A DNA stretch of 64,000 nt from Flavobacteria bacterium MS024-2A (GTDB lineage Bacteria; Bacteroidota; Bacteroidia; Flavobacteriales; Flavobacteriaceae): assembly GCA_905182305.1 (NCBI GenBank), contig CAJJBB010000008.1:1-64000 (forward strand). The letters run 5' to 3'. This document shows, in pieces, positions 16,726-26,676 of the stretch. The position numbers were made by a program, and so were the translations under genes. Numbering within the stretch: the first letter of the stretch is position 1; every line of letters begins with the position of its first letter. Under the pieces are notes generated by a model that was given only the letters and a program-made list of their open reading frames with translations, was not told the origin of the DNA and made no database searches.

Positions 16726-17379
16726 TCAATGATTTTCCTTTAAGAGTTCAGGATAAGTATTTTGAAACTTCTTAAGTCGTGGGACAGATACATTTTTTAC
16801 GTAAGGATTATTTGGATTATTTTTTTCGTAATTCTGATGGTATTCTTCTGCATAGTAAAATTTCTCAAGAGGTTTTACTTCTGTAACAAGTTCTTTGTTG
16901 AATACCTTTTCTTTATTTAGCAGCTCCATGTATGATAAAATAATTTCTCTCTCTTGGTCTGAAGTATAAAAGGCGATAGAACGATATTGAGTTCCGTAAT
17001 CTGGACCTTGTCGGTTTGCAGTTGTTGGGTCATGCGAACCAAAAAAAACCTGAACTAGGGTAGCGAAATTCACGATGGTAGGATCATAAATCACTTCAAC
17101 AGCTTCTGCGTGTCCAGTTTTTCCAGTACCAATTTGGTTATAATTTGGATTTTTTGTAGATCCTCCAGAATATCCAGAATAGGCTTCAGTAACACCTTTA
17201 ACACTTTCATAAACTGCTTCTACACACCAAAAACATCCAGAAGCAAAATACGCTTTTTTTAATCCCTGCTGCATTTCAGTTTGTGGTTTCCAAACAGGCT
17301 CTGGATGATTAGATGCAGGAGAGTTTGAAATACAAGTTTGAAGTGATATGACACTTAGTATAGCGACTATGATTTTCAT
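16726..17379 (-). CDS. msrA: Peptide-methionine (S)-S-oxide reductase, exported
   Basis: MsrA repairs S-methionine sulfoxide in proteins. The 217-residue protein has a hydrophobic leader ending LQTC, which suggests a signal peptide and possibly a lipoprotein, although the lipobox is not perfect. The catalytic motif GCFWC near residue 50 is intact. FFGSHDPTTANRQGPDYGTQYRS (described here by its parts FFGSHDPT and GTQYRS) is the substrate-binding region. The C-terminus lacks an MsrB domain. It lies directly upstream of galM, so the two are co-transcribed, without an obvious functional link. Confidence 0.92.
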   Translation of the reverse strand: MKIIVAILSVISLQTCISNSPASNHPEPVWKPQTEMQQGLKKAYFASGCFWCVEAVYESVKGVTEAYSGYSGGSTKNPNYNQIGTGKTGHAEAVEVIYDPTIVNFATLVQVFFGSHDPTTANRQGPDYGTQYRSIAFYTSDQEREIILSYMELLNKEKVFNKELVTEVKPLEKFYYAEEYHQNYEKNNPNNPYVKNVSVPRLKKFQNTYPELLKENH

Positions 17380-17420
17380 TTTTTTATATATTAGTTTTTT
17401 GCTTGATATTACTAAATTGT

Positions 17421-17595
17421 TTAAGGTTGAGAGATTAAAGGTATTCTTTGCTTAAAATCCCCACCACAATTTGGACATTTTTCTTTTAAATATTTTCACA
17501 CAGTCTATACAAAACGTACATTCATATTTACATATGAAAGCCATTAGACTATTGGGTTGTAAAGATTTATTACAGTTTTCACATCTAGTTTTCAT
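17421..17595 (-). pseudogene. DUF1272 zinc-ribbon protein, one-base frameshift
   Basis: Starting at ATG 17595 the frame reads MKTRCENCNKSL, then ICKYECTFCIDCV, which matches DUF1272, a family of about 60 residues with paired cysteines. It breaks after KIFK. Removing one A from the A-rich run (17478-17487 on the plus strand, where T is seen) restores KCPNCGGDFKQRIP and a stop at 17421. The span is 175 bases, 58 codons plus one. The restored protein has the expected cysteine pairs. Function is unknown; zinc binding is inferred. The 247-base space between msrA and leuB holds nothing else I can identify. Confidence 0.72.
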
Positions 17596-17626
17596 TTAAA
17601 GCATAGTTATTATTGTATAAATTATA

Positions 17627-18694
17627 CTACCCTATAATTTGTTGCACTAAATAATCGCCCACTTCAGTAGTTGAGTTTCCTTTTTCGCCTTTTCCTTTTA
17701 AGTCTTCAGTTACAATTTCTTCAGCAAGTGAAAGGTTAACAACACGACGTATTTCACTTCCTTCTTTAATTAATCCAAAACTCATTTCAAAAAGCATAGC
17801 TGCTGAAAGTACTGTTGCTAGAGGATTGGCTATTCCAAGGCCAGTAGCTTGGGGGAACGATCCGTGAATAGGTTCGTACAAAGCATTTTCAGTTCCTACA
17901 GAAGCTGAGGGCATTAGACCCATAGAACCTGATATTACAGAAGCTTCATCGGTAAGGATATCCCCAAAAAGATTTTCTGTAATTAATACATCATAGCTAT
18001 TAGGCCATTGAACTAAACGCATAGCTACAGCATCTACAAATTCATAAGAAACTTCCACTTCAGGATAATCTTTTTCCATTGCTTGTACTGTTTCTCTCCA
18101 TAGGCGGGAGCTTTCTAGGACATTAGCTTTGTCTACACAGCATAATTTTTTAGAACGGGTCATTGCCAATTCAAATCCTTTGACTGCCAAACGCTGAATT
18201 TCTTTACGGGTATATGTACATGTATCAAAAGCGGTATTACCATCATCTTTACGGCCACGCTCTCCAAAATAAATTCCTCCGGTTAATTCACGTAAGAAAA
18301 CTAAATCCGTTCCTTCAATACGCTCTCTTTTTAGAGGTGATTTATCTAAAAGAGAAGGAAAAGTGAATGTTGGTCTTACATTGGCAAATAGACCTAATTT
18401 TTGACGCATTTTCAATAGACCTTGTTCAGGGCGAACTTTAGCGGACGGGTCATTATCAAAACGAGGGTGTCCAATGGCACCAAATAAAATTGCATCTGCA
18501 TCCAAGCAGACTTGATGTGTCTGGTCTGGATATGGATCACCTACTGCATCAATAGCTGCTGCCCCTGTGAGAGCAGGAGTCCACTCAATACTATGATTAA
18601 ATTTTCTGGCAATTGCGTCAGATACTTTTACGGCTTGATCAATCACTTCTGGTCCAATACCGTCTCCGGCTAAAAGGGCAATTTTTAAATGCAT
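17627..18694 (-). CDS. leuB: 3-isopropylmalate dehydrogenase
   Basis: An NAD-dependent beta-decarboxylating dehydrogenase of 355 residues that turns 3-isopropylmalate into 2-oxoisocaproate. It opens KIALLAGDGIGPEV, has the substrate arginines around RPEQGLL and LRELTGGIYFG, a Y in TYTRKEIQR, and the metal aspartates in NLFGDILTDEAS. The NAD site EPIHGS is intact. It is the last gene of the leu cluster, 7 bases after the second synthase. LeuB enzymes can also accept 3-methylmalate, which matters for the citramalate idea. Confidence 0.95.
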   Translation of the reverse strand: MHLKIALLAGDGIGPEVIDQAVKVSDAIARKFNHSIEWTPALTGAAAIDAVGDPYPDQTHQVCLDADAILFGAIGHPRFDNDPSAKVRPEQGLLKMRQKLGLFANVRPTFTFPSLLDKSPLKRERIEGTDLVFLRELTGGIYFGERGRKDDGNTAFDTCTYTRKEIQRLAVKGFELAMTRSKKLCCVDKANVLESSRLWRETVQAMEKDYPEVEVSYEFVDAVAMRLVQWPNSYDVLITENLFGDILTDEASVISGSMGLMPSASVGTENALYEPIHGSFPQATGLGIANPLATVLSAAMLFEMSFGLIKEGSEIRRVVNLSLAEEIVTEDLKGKGEKGNSTTEVGDYLVQQIIG

Positions 18695-18701
18695 ATAAGT
18701 T

Positions 18702-20222
18702 TTAGTTTTGAATAATATTCAACATTTTTTCTGTGGCTTTTATAGCAGCAACCGTTTGATCAGAGTCCAAACCTCGAGTTGTAAATTCTTTTAAATTACT
18801 TTTCCAAGTAATGGTAGTTTCGCAAAGTGCATCAGAATTACTTCCTGGGGGAATACGAACGGCATAATCAGTTAAATAAGGTAAATTAATTTTTTGACGC
18901 TTATATATTTTTCGTAGCGCATTCCAGAATGCATCGTATTGTCCATCACCAGGAGAGTTTTCTTCATATTTTTCACCATCAATCTCTACTGAAATACTTG
19001 TAGTAGGCCTTAGTCCTTTTGAGTGGGTGAGAACATATGAATTGATTTTAACACGACTGTCTGTATTATTCCCTAAAACATCTGAAATGATAAAGGGTAA
19101 ATCCTCTGCTGTCATGCGTTCTTTCTTATCGCCTAGTTCGATGATACGCTGAGTTACTTTTTTAAGCTCATCCTCATTTAGAGTCAAACCTAATTCTTGT
19201 AAATTCTTTTCGATATTTGCTTTTCCAGAAGTTTTTCCAAGCGCGTATTTTCGTTTACGTCCAAAACGCTCGGGGAGAAGATCATTAAAGTATAAATTCT
19301 TTTTTGAATCTCCATCAGCATGGATTCCCGCCGTCTGTGTAAATACATTTTCACCTACTATGGGTTTGTTGGCTGGAATACGGAAACCAGTAAGGGTAGC
19401 CACTAACTGACTCACCTTAAAAAGAGAATCTTCATTAATGTTGATGTTTATTTCGGGTAAGAAATCATTTATAACAGCAACTACACTCGCTAAAGGCGCA
19501 TTTCCAGCTCGTTCTCCCATACCATTAACAGTTAGGTGCAAACCGTTAATACCTGCCTTAACAGCTTCCATTGTATTAGCTACACTTAAGTCATAGTCAT
19601 TGTGCCCATGAAAATCAAAATGAAGCTTTGGATAACGATCAATAATTGAAGTAAGATATTTTTTTGTGAGATCGGGAGTCAACACCCCTAATGTATCTGG
19701 AAGTAATATCCGCTCTATAGGTTGCCCCGAAATAAAATCCAAATAATCAAAAACATAAGATTCAGAGTGGCGCATACCATTGCTCCAATCTTCTAGGTAT
19801 ATATTGGTTTTAAATCCATTCTTCCTTGCTTGTTTGATGGTTTGTTCGATGTTGTTGAAATGTTCAGCAGGTTTTTGCTTAAGTTGATATTTTAAATGGT
19901 TTAAAGAACCTTTTGTTAAAAGATTTTGAACAAGTGCACCTGCATCTTGCATCCATTTTATTGAAGTTCCTCCATCCACAAAAGTGAGTACTTCTATTTT
20001 TTCAATAAATTTATTGTCCTTTGCCCAAGAAGTAATTTCTTTAACTGCTTTGAATTCTCCATCCGATACTCTGGCTGAGGCAACTTCTATACGATCTACT
20101 TTTAATTTTTTTAGGAGTAGTTTTGCTAAAGTTAATTTTTCAGACGCTGAAAAGGATACACCCGAAGTTTGTTCACCGTCGCGAAGTGTCGTGTCCATGA
20201 TTTCAAGCGTTCTTTTTTTCAT
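18702..20222 (-). CDS. 2-isopropylmalate/citramalate synthase-type enzyme with regulatory domain
   Basis: A DRE-TIM metallolyase of 506 residues that condenses acetyl-CoA with a 2-oxo acid. It has [17 protein letters not shown], the metal-binding H-x-H in DFHGHNDYDL, and the signature GMGERAGNAPL. The C-terminal LeuA allosteric domain (about 380-506) is present, with SPGDGQYDAFW at the place of the GxGPVDA motif. It is clearly different from the leuA product in the same cluster. It could be a citramalate synthase (pyruvate as acceptor, for isoleucine) or the feedback-regulated IPM synthase. I cannot decide without substrate-pocket comparison. It sits between leuD and leuB. Confidence 0.82.
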   Translation of the reverse strand: MKKRTLEIMDTTLRDGEQTSGVSFSASEKLTLAKLLLKKLKVDRIEVASARVSDGEFKAVKEITSWAKDNKFIEKIEVLTFVDGGTSIKWMQDAGALVQNLLTKGSLNHLKYQLKQKPAEHFNNIEQTIKQARKNGFKTNIYLEDWSNGMRHSESYVFDYLDFISGQPIERILLPDTLGVLTPDLTKKYLTSIIDRYPKLHFDFHGHNDYDLSVANTMEAVKAGINGLHLTVNGMGERAGNAPLASVVAVINDFLPEINININEDSLFKVSQLVATLTGFRIPANKPIVGENVFTQTAGIHADGDSKKNLYFNDLLPERFGRKRKYALGKTSGKANIEKNLQELGLTLNEDELKKVTQRIIELGDKKERMTAEDLPFIISDVLGNNTDSRVKINSYVLTHSKGLRPTTSISVEIDGEKYEENSPGDGQYDAFWNALRKIYKRQKINLPYLTDYAVRIPPGSNSDALCETTITWKSNLKEFTTRGLDSDQTVAAIKATEKMLNIIQN

Positions 20223-20238
20223 ATAAACTTTATCTTTT

Positions 20239-20835
20239 CTACAGTGGAGTGTTTAATGCAAATCCCTCGATATCTGATTTGATATTACTCAGGTAATCAA
20301 TGTCGTCATAGCCATTTAGCATATTATCTTTTTTATAGTCATTTATGTCAAAAGACTCCGATTTTCCAGAAGAAGAGATAGTGATATTTTGTTTATGCAA
20401 ATCAACAGTGAATTCCGTTGAAGATTGGTTTTGAATGGCTTCAAAAATTTGGTCTAAAAATTCGGAAGAAACCTGAACGGGAAGTACTCCGATATTCAAA
20501 CAGTTATTTCTGAATATATCAGCAAAAAAACTAGAAATAACACAGCGAAAACCATAATCATAAACTGCCCATGCGGCATGCTCACGAGACGATCCTGATC
20601 CGAAATTATGCCCACCCACAAGGATTTTTCCTTGATAGGTAGTGTTGTTTAAAACAAAATCAGTCTTGGGAGAATCATCTTGATTATAACGCCAATCACG
20701 AAATAAATTATCTCCAAATCCAACACGCTCCGTAGCTTTTAAAAAACGAGCAGGAATTATTTGGTCAGTATCTACATTTTCAATTGGTAGAGGTACCGCT
20801 GTACTTGTTAAAATACTAAAAGAATCGTATGCCAT
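20239..20835 (-). CDS. leuD: 3-isopropylmalate dehydratase small subunit
   Basis: The 198-residue small subunit of isopropylmalate isomerase, which forms the swivel domain over the LeuC iron-sulfur cluster. The motif GHNFGSGSSREHAAWA (about 74-89) is the family signature, preceded by NVDTDQIIPARFL. The length is normal. It starts 5 bases after leuC and is followed after 16 bases by the second synthase. Confidence 0.96.
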   Translation of the reverse strand: MAYDSFSILTSTAVPLPIENVDTDQIIPARFLKATERVGFGDNLFRDWRYNQDDSPKTDFVLNNTTYQGKILVGGHNFGSGSSREHAAWAVYDYGFRCVISSFFADIFRNNCLNIGVLPVQVSSEFLDQIFEAIQNQSSTEFTVDLHKQNITISSSGKSESFDINDYKKDNMLNGYDDIDYLSNIKSDIEGFALNTPL

Positions 20836-20840
20836 GTTTG

Positions 20841-22235
20841 TTATATTAAAGTTCTTGGGTCTGTAATTTTTCCTGTGATCGCTGCTGCTGCTGCAACTAA
20901 AGGGCTAGCAAGCAAGGTTCTTGAACCTGGTCCTTGGCGTCCTTCAAAATTTCTATTAGAGGTACTTACTGCATATTTTCCAGCAGGAATTTTATCGTCA
21001 TTCATGGCTAAACAAGCCGAACATCCAGGTTCTCGAAGTTCAAATTCAGCTGCTTCAAAAATATCGAGCAAACCTTCTTCTTTGATGGAAGCTAGAACTT
21101 TATGTGATCCGGGCACTAACCAGGCAGTAATATTTTTAGCACGTTTATTTCCTTTGACGATACTTGCAAAAGCTCTAAAATCTTCGATTCTACCATTAGT
21201 ACAACTTCCTATGAAGACAAAGTCAATGGGCTTTCCAATCATACTTTCTCCCTCTGCAAAGCCCATATAATCTAAAGATTTTTTATAGGTTGCAGCACCA
21301 CCTTGAACGCTAGCTGCAGTAGGAATAGCTTTAGTTATACTCATTCCCATTCCTGGGTTAGTACCAAAAGTGATCATCGGATCAATTTCTGTACCATTGA
21401 ACGTAAGCTCTTTGTCAAAAGTAGCTCCTTCATCTGTATACAAGGTTTCCCAATATGCCATTGCTTTGTCCCAATTAGTATCTTGAGGAGTAAATTCTCT
21501 TCCTTTTATGTAATCAAATGTTTTTTTATCAGGAGCTATCATTCCCCCACGAGCTCCCATTTCAATACTTAAATTACAGACGGTCATTCGACCTTCCATA
21601 CTAAGTTGCTCAAAAACTTCTCCAGCATATTCTACAAAATAGCCTGTTGCTCCTGAAGTAGTAAGTTTTGAAATAATAAAGAGTGCAACATCCTTAGGAG
21701 TCACTCCATGATTAAGTGAACCATCAATTGAAATTCGCATTTTCTTAGGCTTTGGCTGCATGATGCACTGTGTTGCCAAAACCATTTCTACTTCTGAAGT
21801 TCCAATTCCAAAGGCGATTGCACCAAAGGCTCCATGAGTTGAAGTATGCGAGTCTCCACACACTATAGTTGCTCCTGGTTGGGTAATTCCATACTCAGGA
21901 CCAACAACGTGAACAATACCATTTTTTTTATGTCCTAACCCCCAGTATGAAATACCGTGTGCTTTGGCATTTTCTTCTAAAGCTTTTAATTGATTTCGCG
22001 ACAAAGGATCAGCTACAGGGAGGTGTTGGTTTACAGTAGGTGTATTATGATCTGCAGTAGCGAATGTTCGCTCTGGATATAATACAGGGACTTTTCTGTT
22101 TTTTAATCCTAAAAAGGCCACCGGACTTGTTACCTCATGGATCATGTGTCGGTCTATAAAAAGTACATCGGGTCCGTTTTTGATACTTTGAACAACATGG
22201 GAATCCCAAACTTTATCAAATAGGGTTTGTTTCAT
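20841..22235 (-). CDS. leuC: 3-isopropylmalate dehydratase large subunit
   Basis: The 464-residue aconitase-type subunit that carries the 4Fe-4S cluster. Ligand cysteines are in [10 protein letters not shown] and in [12 protein letters not shown]; the [12 protein letters not shown] substrate motif is intact. With LeuD it isomerises 2- to 3-isopropylmalate and, in bacteria using the citramalate route, citramalate to 3-methylmalate. It follows leuA by 17 bases. Confidence 0.96.
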   Translation of the reverse strand: MKQTLFDKVWDSHVVQSIKNGPDVLFIDRHMIHEVTSPVAFLGLKNRKVPVLYPERTFATADHNTPTVNQHLPVADPLSRNQLKALEENAKAHGISYWGLGHKKNGIVHVVGPEYGITQPGATIVCGDSHTSTHGAFGAIAFGIGTSEVEMVLATQCIMQPKPKKMRISIDGSLNHGVTPKDVALFIISKLTTSGATGYFVEYAGEVFEQLSMEGRMTVCNLSIEMGARGGMIAPDKKTFDYIKGREFTPQDTNWDKAMAYWETLYTDEGATFDKELTFNGTEIDPMITFGTNPGMGMSITKAIPTAASVQGGAATYKKSLDYMGFAEGESMIGKPIDFVFIGSCTNGRIEDFRAFASIVKGNKRAKNITAWLVPGSHKVLASIKEEGLLDIFEAAEFELREPGCSACLAMNDDKIPAGKYAVSTSNRNFEGRQGPGSRTLLASPLVAAAAAITGKITDPRTLI

Positions 22236-22252
22236 TTAAGTGCAAATTCAAA

Positions 22253-23401
22253 TTAAATATTACTGGCTTCAATGATTTTTGGTAAATCATCATTGTTAAT
22301 TTCTTTCTTTTTGTCAGCTTGAATTAAAAACTGAGTGTAAACTTTATCTAATTGTAGTTTATCTAATTCATAGCCAATATTTTTTGCGCGGTAGGCCAAC
22401 GCTGCTCTTCCGCTTCGGGCAGTAAGGATAATGGATGACTCGGTAACACCCACATCTTTAGGATCTATAATTTCGTATGTTTCGCGTTTTTTAATTACTC
22501 CATCTTGGTGAATTCCAGAAGAGTGTGCAAAAGCATTAGCACCGACAATTGCCTTGTTTGGTTGCACGGGCATTGCCATACTGTCTGATACGAGGTGACT
22601 TAAGCTATTTAGCATTTGAGATTTTATACGTGTGTCTAGATTAAGGCTTGGGTGTTGTCTTAAGATCATTACCACTTCTTCCAAAGAAGTATTTCCAGCA
22701 CGCTCACCAATACCATTAATAGTACACTCAATTTGCCTGGCACCATATTGCACTCCTGCAATCGAATTTGCAGTGGCTAAGCCTAGATCGTTATGGCAAT
22801 GACAAGAAAGACGCACTTTATGGATATTTTTTACATTTTCTTTTAAATATTTCATTTTAGTACCGTATTCTTCTGGTAAGCAATAGCCTGTGGTGTCTGG
22901 AATATTTAGAACAGTTGCCCCCGCTTTGATGACTGCTTCGCAAACTATTGCTAAAAATTCATTATCCGTGCGTCCAGCATCTTCTGCATAAAACTCTACA
23001 TCTTCAACATAACTTTTGGCATGACTTACAGCTGCAATGGCACGTTCTATAATTTGTTCGGGAGTGGCGTTGAATTTATAACGCATGTGACTTTCGGAAG
23101 TGCCTATTCCAGTATGGATACGCGAGTATTTAGCAGGTTTTAAGGCTTCAGCAGCAACATCAATATCTTTTTTTACAGCACGGGTCAAACCACAAACACG
23201 TGCATTTTTAACTAATCTGGAAATATCTTCTACTGCTTTAAAATCACCAGGACTAGAAATAGGAAACCCAGCTTCCAGAACATCAACTCCAAGAAGATCT
23301 AATTGCTCTGCAATGACTAACTTTGTTTTAGAATCTAATTTACAACCAGGAACTTGTTCCCCATCTCGCAAAGTTGTATCAAAAATTTCTACATATTCCA
23401 T
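22253..23401 (-). CDS. leuA: 2-isopropylmalate synthase, short form without regulatory domain
   Basis: The DRE-TIM enzyme for the first step of leucine synthesis, acetyl-CoA plus 2-oxoisovalerate. The frame starts at ATG 23401 with [19 protein letters not shown]; an ATG at 23443 would add 14 residues with no counterpart. The HxH is in [11 protein letters not shown], and [13 protein letters not shown] follows. It has 382 residues and ends after the accessory subdomain, KIIEASNI, so the LeuA regulatory domain is missing. Its partner in the cluster has that domain. First gene of the cluster, with a 150-base divergent intergenic region upstream. Confidence 0.92.
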   Translation of the reverse strand: MEYVEIFDTTLRDGEQVPGCKLDSKTKLVIAEQLDLLGVDVLEAGFPISSPGDFKAVEDISRLVKNARVCGLTRAVKKDIDVAAEALKPAKYSRIHTGIGTSESHMRYKFNATPEQIIERAIAAVSHAKSYVEDVEFYAEDAGRTDNEFLAIVCEAVIKAGATVLNIPDTTGYCLPEEYGTKMKYLKENVKNIHKVRLSCHCHNDLGLATANSIAGVQYGARQIECTINGIGERAGNTSLEEVVMILRQHPSLNLDTRIKSQMLNSLSHLVSDSMAMPVQPNKAIVGANAFAHSSGIHQDGVIKKRETYEIIDPKDVGVTESSIILTARSGRAALAYRAKNIGYELDKLQLDKVYTQFLIQADKKKEINNDDLPKIIEASNI

Positions 23402-23552
23402 TTGGAAATTGAATGTTTTTCTTATTAATCCTCTAAAATACATTTTACGTATTTAGTAAGATAAAATCACTATTTTTGTATTACAATATCCTGTATATCA
23501 AAATAGGGTATAAGAACCTAATTAGTAACTACTTAAGTCAAAATATATTACA

Positions 23553-25127
23553 ATGACAAATGAGCAAAAAGATAATTTATTTGTACTTGTAAAATCACTT
23601 ACCAAGTCAGAAAAAAGACAATTTAGATTGTATGTTGGTCGGATGGGTTCTAACCAAGATTCGAAATTTTTAAATCTTTTCCAACAATTAGATCGGATGA
23701 GTCGTTACGATGAGAAGGTTATATTGAGGAAAGGGATTGTAACAAAACAGCAATTATCAAACTTAAAAGCACACTTGTATAAACAGATTTTGGTGAGTTT
23801 ACGAATGAATCCTGTAAATAAAAATATTCGAATTCAAATTCGAGAACAGTTAGATTTTGCAACTATTTTATATCAAAAAGGTTTGTATAAACAAAGTTTA
23901 AAGGTTTTAGAAAAGGCTAAACTATTAGCTATAAAATATGAAGAAAAATTTAGCGCTTATGATATTGTGGAGCTAGAAAAAGTAATTGAATCTCAATATA
24001 TTACAAGAAGTCTAAGCAATAGAACTGAAACTCTTATTTTTGAATCTAACCTTTTAAGAAAGCAGAATAATATAGCTACTCAACTTTCTAATTTATCTCT
24101 ACAGCTATATGAACGGTTGATTAAAGCAGGGTATGCAAAAAGTGATCAAGAGTTTAGAGAAATAACCCAATTTTTTTATGAGAATTTACCAAAGTTAGAT
24201 TTTGAAACCTTAGGCTTTAGAGAAAAACTATGGTATTATAAGGCTCATGTTTGGTACAGTTTTCTTACCCATGACTTTTTATCATCCTATCGTTATGCGT
24301 CAAAGTGGATTAAAATGTTTGAAGATTCACCCTCTATGATTGCGATTCATCCAGTATTCTATTTGAAAGGAAATAATTATTTAATGGAAAGCTTAACCTT
24401 AATTAAGTATCCCTCAAAATTTTATGCTGTTTTACAGCAAATGATATATAGAACATCTCATGAGGACTTTCCAGTAAACGATAATTTAAAGGCATTAAAT
24501 TTTCAATTTCATTATAGTAATAAGATTAATCTTTATTTTTTAGAGGGTAATTTTGAAGATGGTTTGTCAATTGTGCCAGAAATATTGAAGGGTATTGTTG
24601 CCTATGAAAATCAAATAGATCCCCACCATATTGTAATGTTTTATTATAAAATTTCATGTATCTACTTTGGGGCTGAAGATTATGAAAATTGTATTATTTA
24701 TTTGGATAAAATCATAAGTAATAAACGATTAAAAATGCGAGAAGATTTGCTTTGTTTCTCCCGGGTACTAAATATTTTCGCTCACTATGAAGCAGGTTTT
24801 GATTATCATTTAGAGACTCATCTTCGAGAAACTTATAAGTTTTTAATTAAAATGAATGACCTGCATGAAGTTCAAAAAGCCATGATCCGTTTCGTGAGGT
24901 CATTAGGAGATATTTTCCCCAATGACCTTAAAGCAGCTTTTGAATCTCTTTATGAAGAACTTAAGCAATATGAAAATGATCCATATGAAAAACGCTCGTT
25001 TTTGTATTTAGATATTCTTTCTTGGTTGGAGAGTAAAATAAAAAACATTCCTATATCCACTATTATTAAACAAAAAGCAATTCAGTTTAATCGCAAGGAA
25101 CGGCCTTCCATATCCCCGTTTTCATAG
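23553..25127 (+). CDS. Large helical protein of unknown function
   Basis: A soluble 524-residue protein I do not recognise by name. It opens MTNEQKDNLFVLVKSLTKSEKRQFRLYV with no signal peptide or membrane segment. The body looks all-helical, with repeat units of 35-40 residues such as LYQKGLYKQSLKVLEKAKLLA and YFGAEDYENCIIYLDKII, suggestive of TPR-like helix pairs. Similar proteins occur in other Bacteroidota. It is divergent from leuA, and its last 41 bases overlap rluA on the other strand. A protein-binding scaffold is a guess. Confidence 0.75.
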   Translation: MTNEQKDNLFVLVKSLTKSEKRQFRLYVGRMGSNQDSKFLNLFQQLDRMSRYDEKVILRKGIVTKQQLSNLKAHLYKQILVSLRMNPVNKNIRIQIREQLDFATILYQKGLYKQSLKVLEKAKLLAIKYEEKFSAYDIVELEKVIESQYITRSLSNRTETLIFESNLLRKQNNIATQLSNLSLQLYERLIKAGYAKSDQEFREITQFFYENLPKLDFETLGFREKLWYYKAHVWYSFLTHDFLSSYRYASKWIKMFEDSPSMIAIHPVFYLKGNNYLMESLTLIKYPSKFYAVLQQMIYRTSHEDFPVNDNLKALNFQFHYSNKINLYFLEGNFEDGLSIVPEILKGIVAYENQIDPHHIVMFYYKISCIYFGAEDYENCIIYLDKIISNKRLKMREDLLCFSRVLNIFAHYEAGFDYHLETHLRETYKFLIKMNDLHEVQKAMIRFVRSLGDIFPNDLKAAFESLYEELKQYENDPYEKRSFLYLDILSWLESKIKNIPISTIIKQKAIQFNRKERPSISPFS

Positions 25128-25770
25128 GGTTAGCTTTAAAGGATAGAATTTCTTTTGTAATAGGATGTTGGATTTTTAATTTTCTCGCATGAAGACTTAC
25201 GCTACCATCTTTATTACTCCTTGGTGCTCCGTATTTTAAGTCTCCTTGAATAGGAAACTCTATTGCACTTAGTTGAGCTCTAATTTGATGATGACGTCCT
25301 GTTTCAAGGGTTATTTCTAATAAACAGTAATGATCTAATTCTAATACTCGTTTAAAAAGTAAGGAAGCTACTTTGCTATTAGGAACTTCGTTTTTATGTG
25401 CTTTGGATTTATTTTGTTTCTCATTTCGCGTCATCCAATGGTTAAGTTTTCCCTCTTTTTCAGAAAAAGTTTTTGCAACAACGGCCCAATAAGTCTTTTC
25501 AGGAATCCTTTTCTTAAATTGTTCATTCAAACGCGATAAGGCTTTTGATGTTTTTGTAAAAATCACCACACCACTGGTAGGTCTGTCTATCCTATGAACA
25601 ATACCAAGGTAAACGGCCCCCGGCTTGTTGTATTTTTCTTTTATATAAGCCTTTAAATGATCGGCTAGTGTTGGATCTCCTGTTTTATCTCCCTGTACTA
25701 ATTCTCCTGCTTTTTTGTTAACGACAAGAATATGATTATCCTCAAATAGGATTCGATCCTTAATATTCAT
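25087..25770 (-). CDS. RluA-family pseudouridine synthase
   Basis: A 227-residue RNA pseudouridine synthase. The catalytic aspartate is in VHRIDRPTSGVVIF (near residue 60), the RluA/RsuA family signature. LETGRHHQIRAQLS near residue 155 and the KTYWAVV strand are typical. It has no S4 domain, like the short RluA forms that modify a single rRNA or tRNA uridine. The target site cannot be assigned. It starts 6 bases after the panB stop, so the two are co-transcribed. Confidence 0.9.
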   Translation of the reverse strand: MNIKDRILFEDNHILVVNKKAGELVQGDKTGDPTLADHLKAYIKEKYNKPGAVYLGIVHRIDRPTSGVVIFTKTSKALSRLNEQFKKRIPEKTYWAVVAKTFSEKEGKLNHWMTRNEKQNKSKAHKNEVPNSKVASLLFKRVLELDHYCLLEITLETGRHHQIRAQLSAIEFPIQGDLKYGAPRSNKDGSVSLHARKLKIQHPITKEILSFKANPMKTGIWKAVPCD

Positions 25771-25776
25771 AAGGTT

Positions 25777-26595
25777 TTAGTATTGTTCTTTATTATTTGG
25801 AAATATCCCTTTTTTTACATCAGTAGCATATGATTGTACTGCACCACTAATACTTGTATTAAGATCTAAATAGCGTCTAAGAAAACGAGGGCTAAACTCT
25901 TTACTCATTCCAAGCATATCATGTAACACTAATACTTGTCCGTCCACAAGATTTCCTGCACCAATACCAATTACAGGAATTGTGACTTCAGAAGCAACTT
26001 TTTCAGCTAGAGTTGCAGGTATTTTTTCTAAGACAATTCCAAAACAACCTAATTCTTCAAGCATTTTAGCGTCTGATCTGAGTTGATTGGCTTCTTCTTT
26101 TTCTTTAGCTCTTACGGTATAAGTACCAAATTTATATATAGATTGAGGGGTTAAACCTAAATGTCCCATGACTGGAATTCCTGCCTGCAGAATTCGTTCT
26201 ATTGACTCCTTTACTTCATGCCCACCTTCAAGTTTTACAGCATGTGCTCCAGATTCTTTCATAATTCTAATAGCAGACCGCAAAGCCTCTTTAGAATCAG
26301 CTTGATAGGTTCCAAACGGTAGGTCTACGACAACTAAAGCACGGTCAACTGCTCTAATCACGCTGCTTGCATGATAAATCATTTGGTCTAATGTAATTGG
26401 CAATGTAGTTTCATGGCCCGCCATAACATTAGATGCGGAGTCTCCTACTAATATAATGTCAATTCCTGCTTGATCTACTATGCCTGCCAGGGTATAGTCA
26501 TAAGCTGTTAGCATGGCTATTTTTTCTCCATTCGCTTTCATTTCAAAAAGACTTTTGGTGGTAATACGAGTATAACTTTTCTTAACTGAAGACAT
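25777..26595 (-). CDS. panB: 3-methyl-2-oxobutanoate hydroxymethyltransferase
   Basis: PanB transfers a hydroxymethyl group from 5,10-methylene-THF to 2-oxoisovalerate, giving ketopantoate for pantothenate and CoA. The 272-residue protein has the metal-binding D in [20 protein letters not shown], the KLEGG motif, and the catalytic glutamate in [10 protein letters not shown]. It ends IFPNNKEQY. It competes for 2-oxoisovalerate with leuA. Divergent from dnaK, with a 152-base shared upstream region. Confidence 0.95.
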   Translation of the reverse strand: MSSVKKSYTRITTKSLFEMKANGEKIAMLTAYDYTLAGIVDQAGIDIILVGDSASNVMAGHETTLPITLDQMIYHASSVIRAVDRALVVVDLPFGTYQADSKEALRSAIRIMKESGAHAVKLEGGHEVKESIERILQAGIPVMGHLGLTPQSIYKFGTYTVRAKEKEEANQLRSDAKMLEELGCFGIVLEKIPATLAEKVASEVTIPVIGIGAGNLVDGQVLVLHDMLGMSKEFSPRFLRRYLDLNTSISGAVQSYATDVKKGIFPNNKEQY

Positions 26596-26676
26596 GTTTG
26601 CATTTTCATCAAAAATAGTATTTCTTTTTAAAACTATATCTAAACAATAATATCTGAGTAATGATTGACTCTAAAC

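Noticed and set aside
20875-21270. A 131-codon plus-strand frame opposite leuC
   Set aside because: Shadow of leuC; no conserved features or start context.
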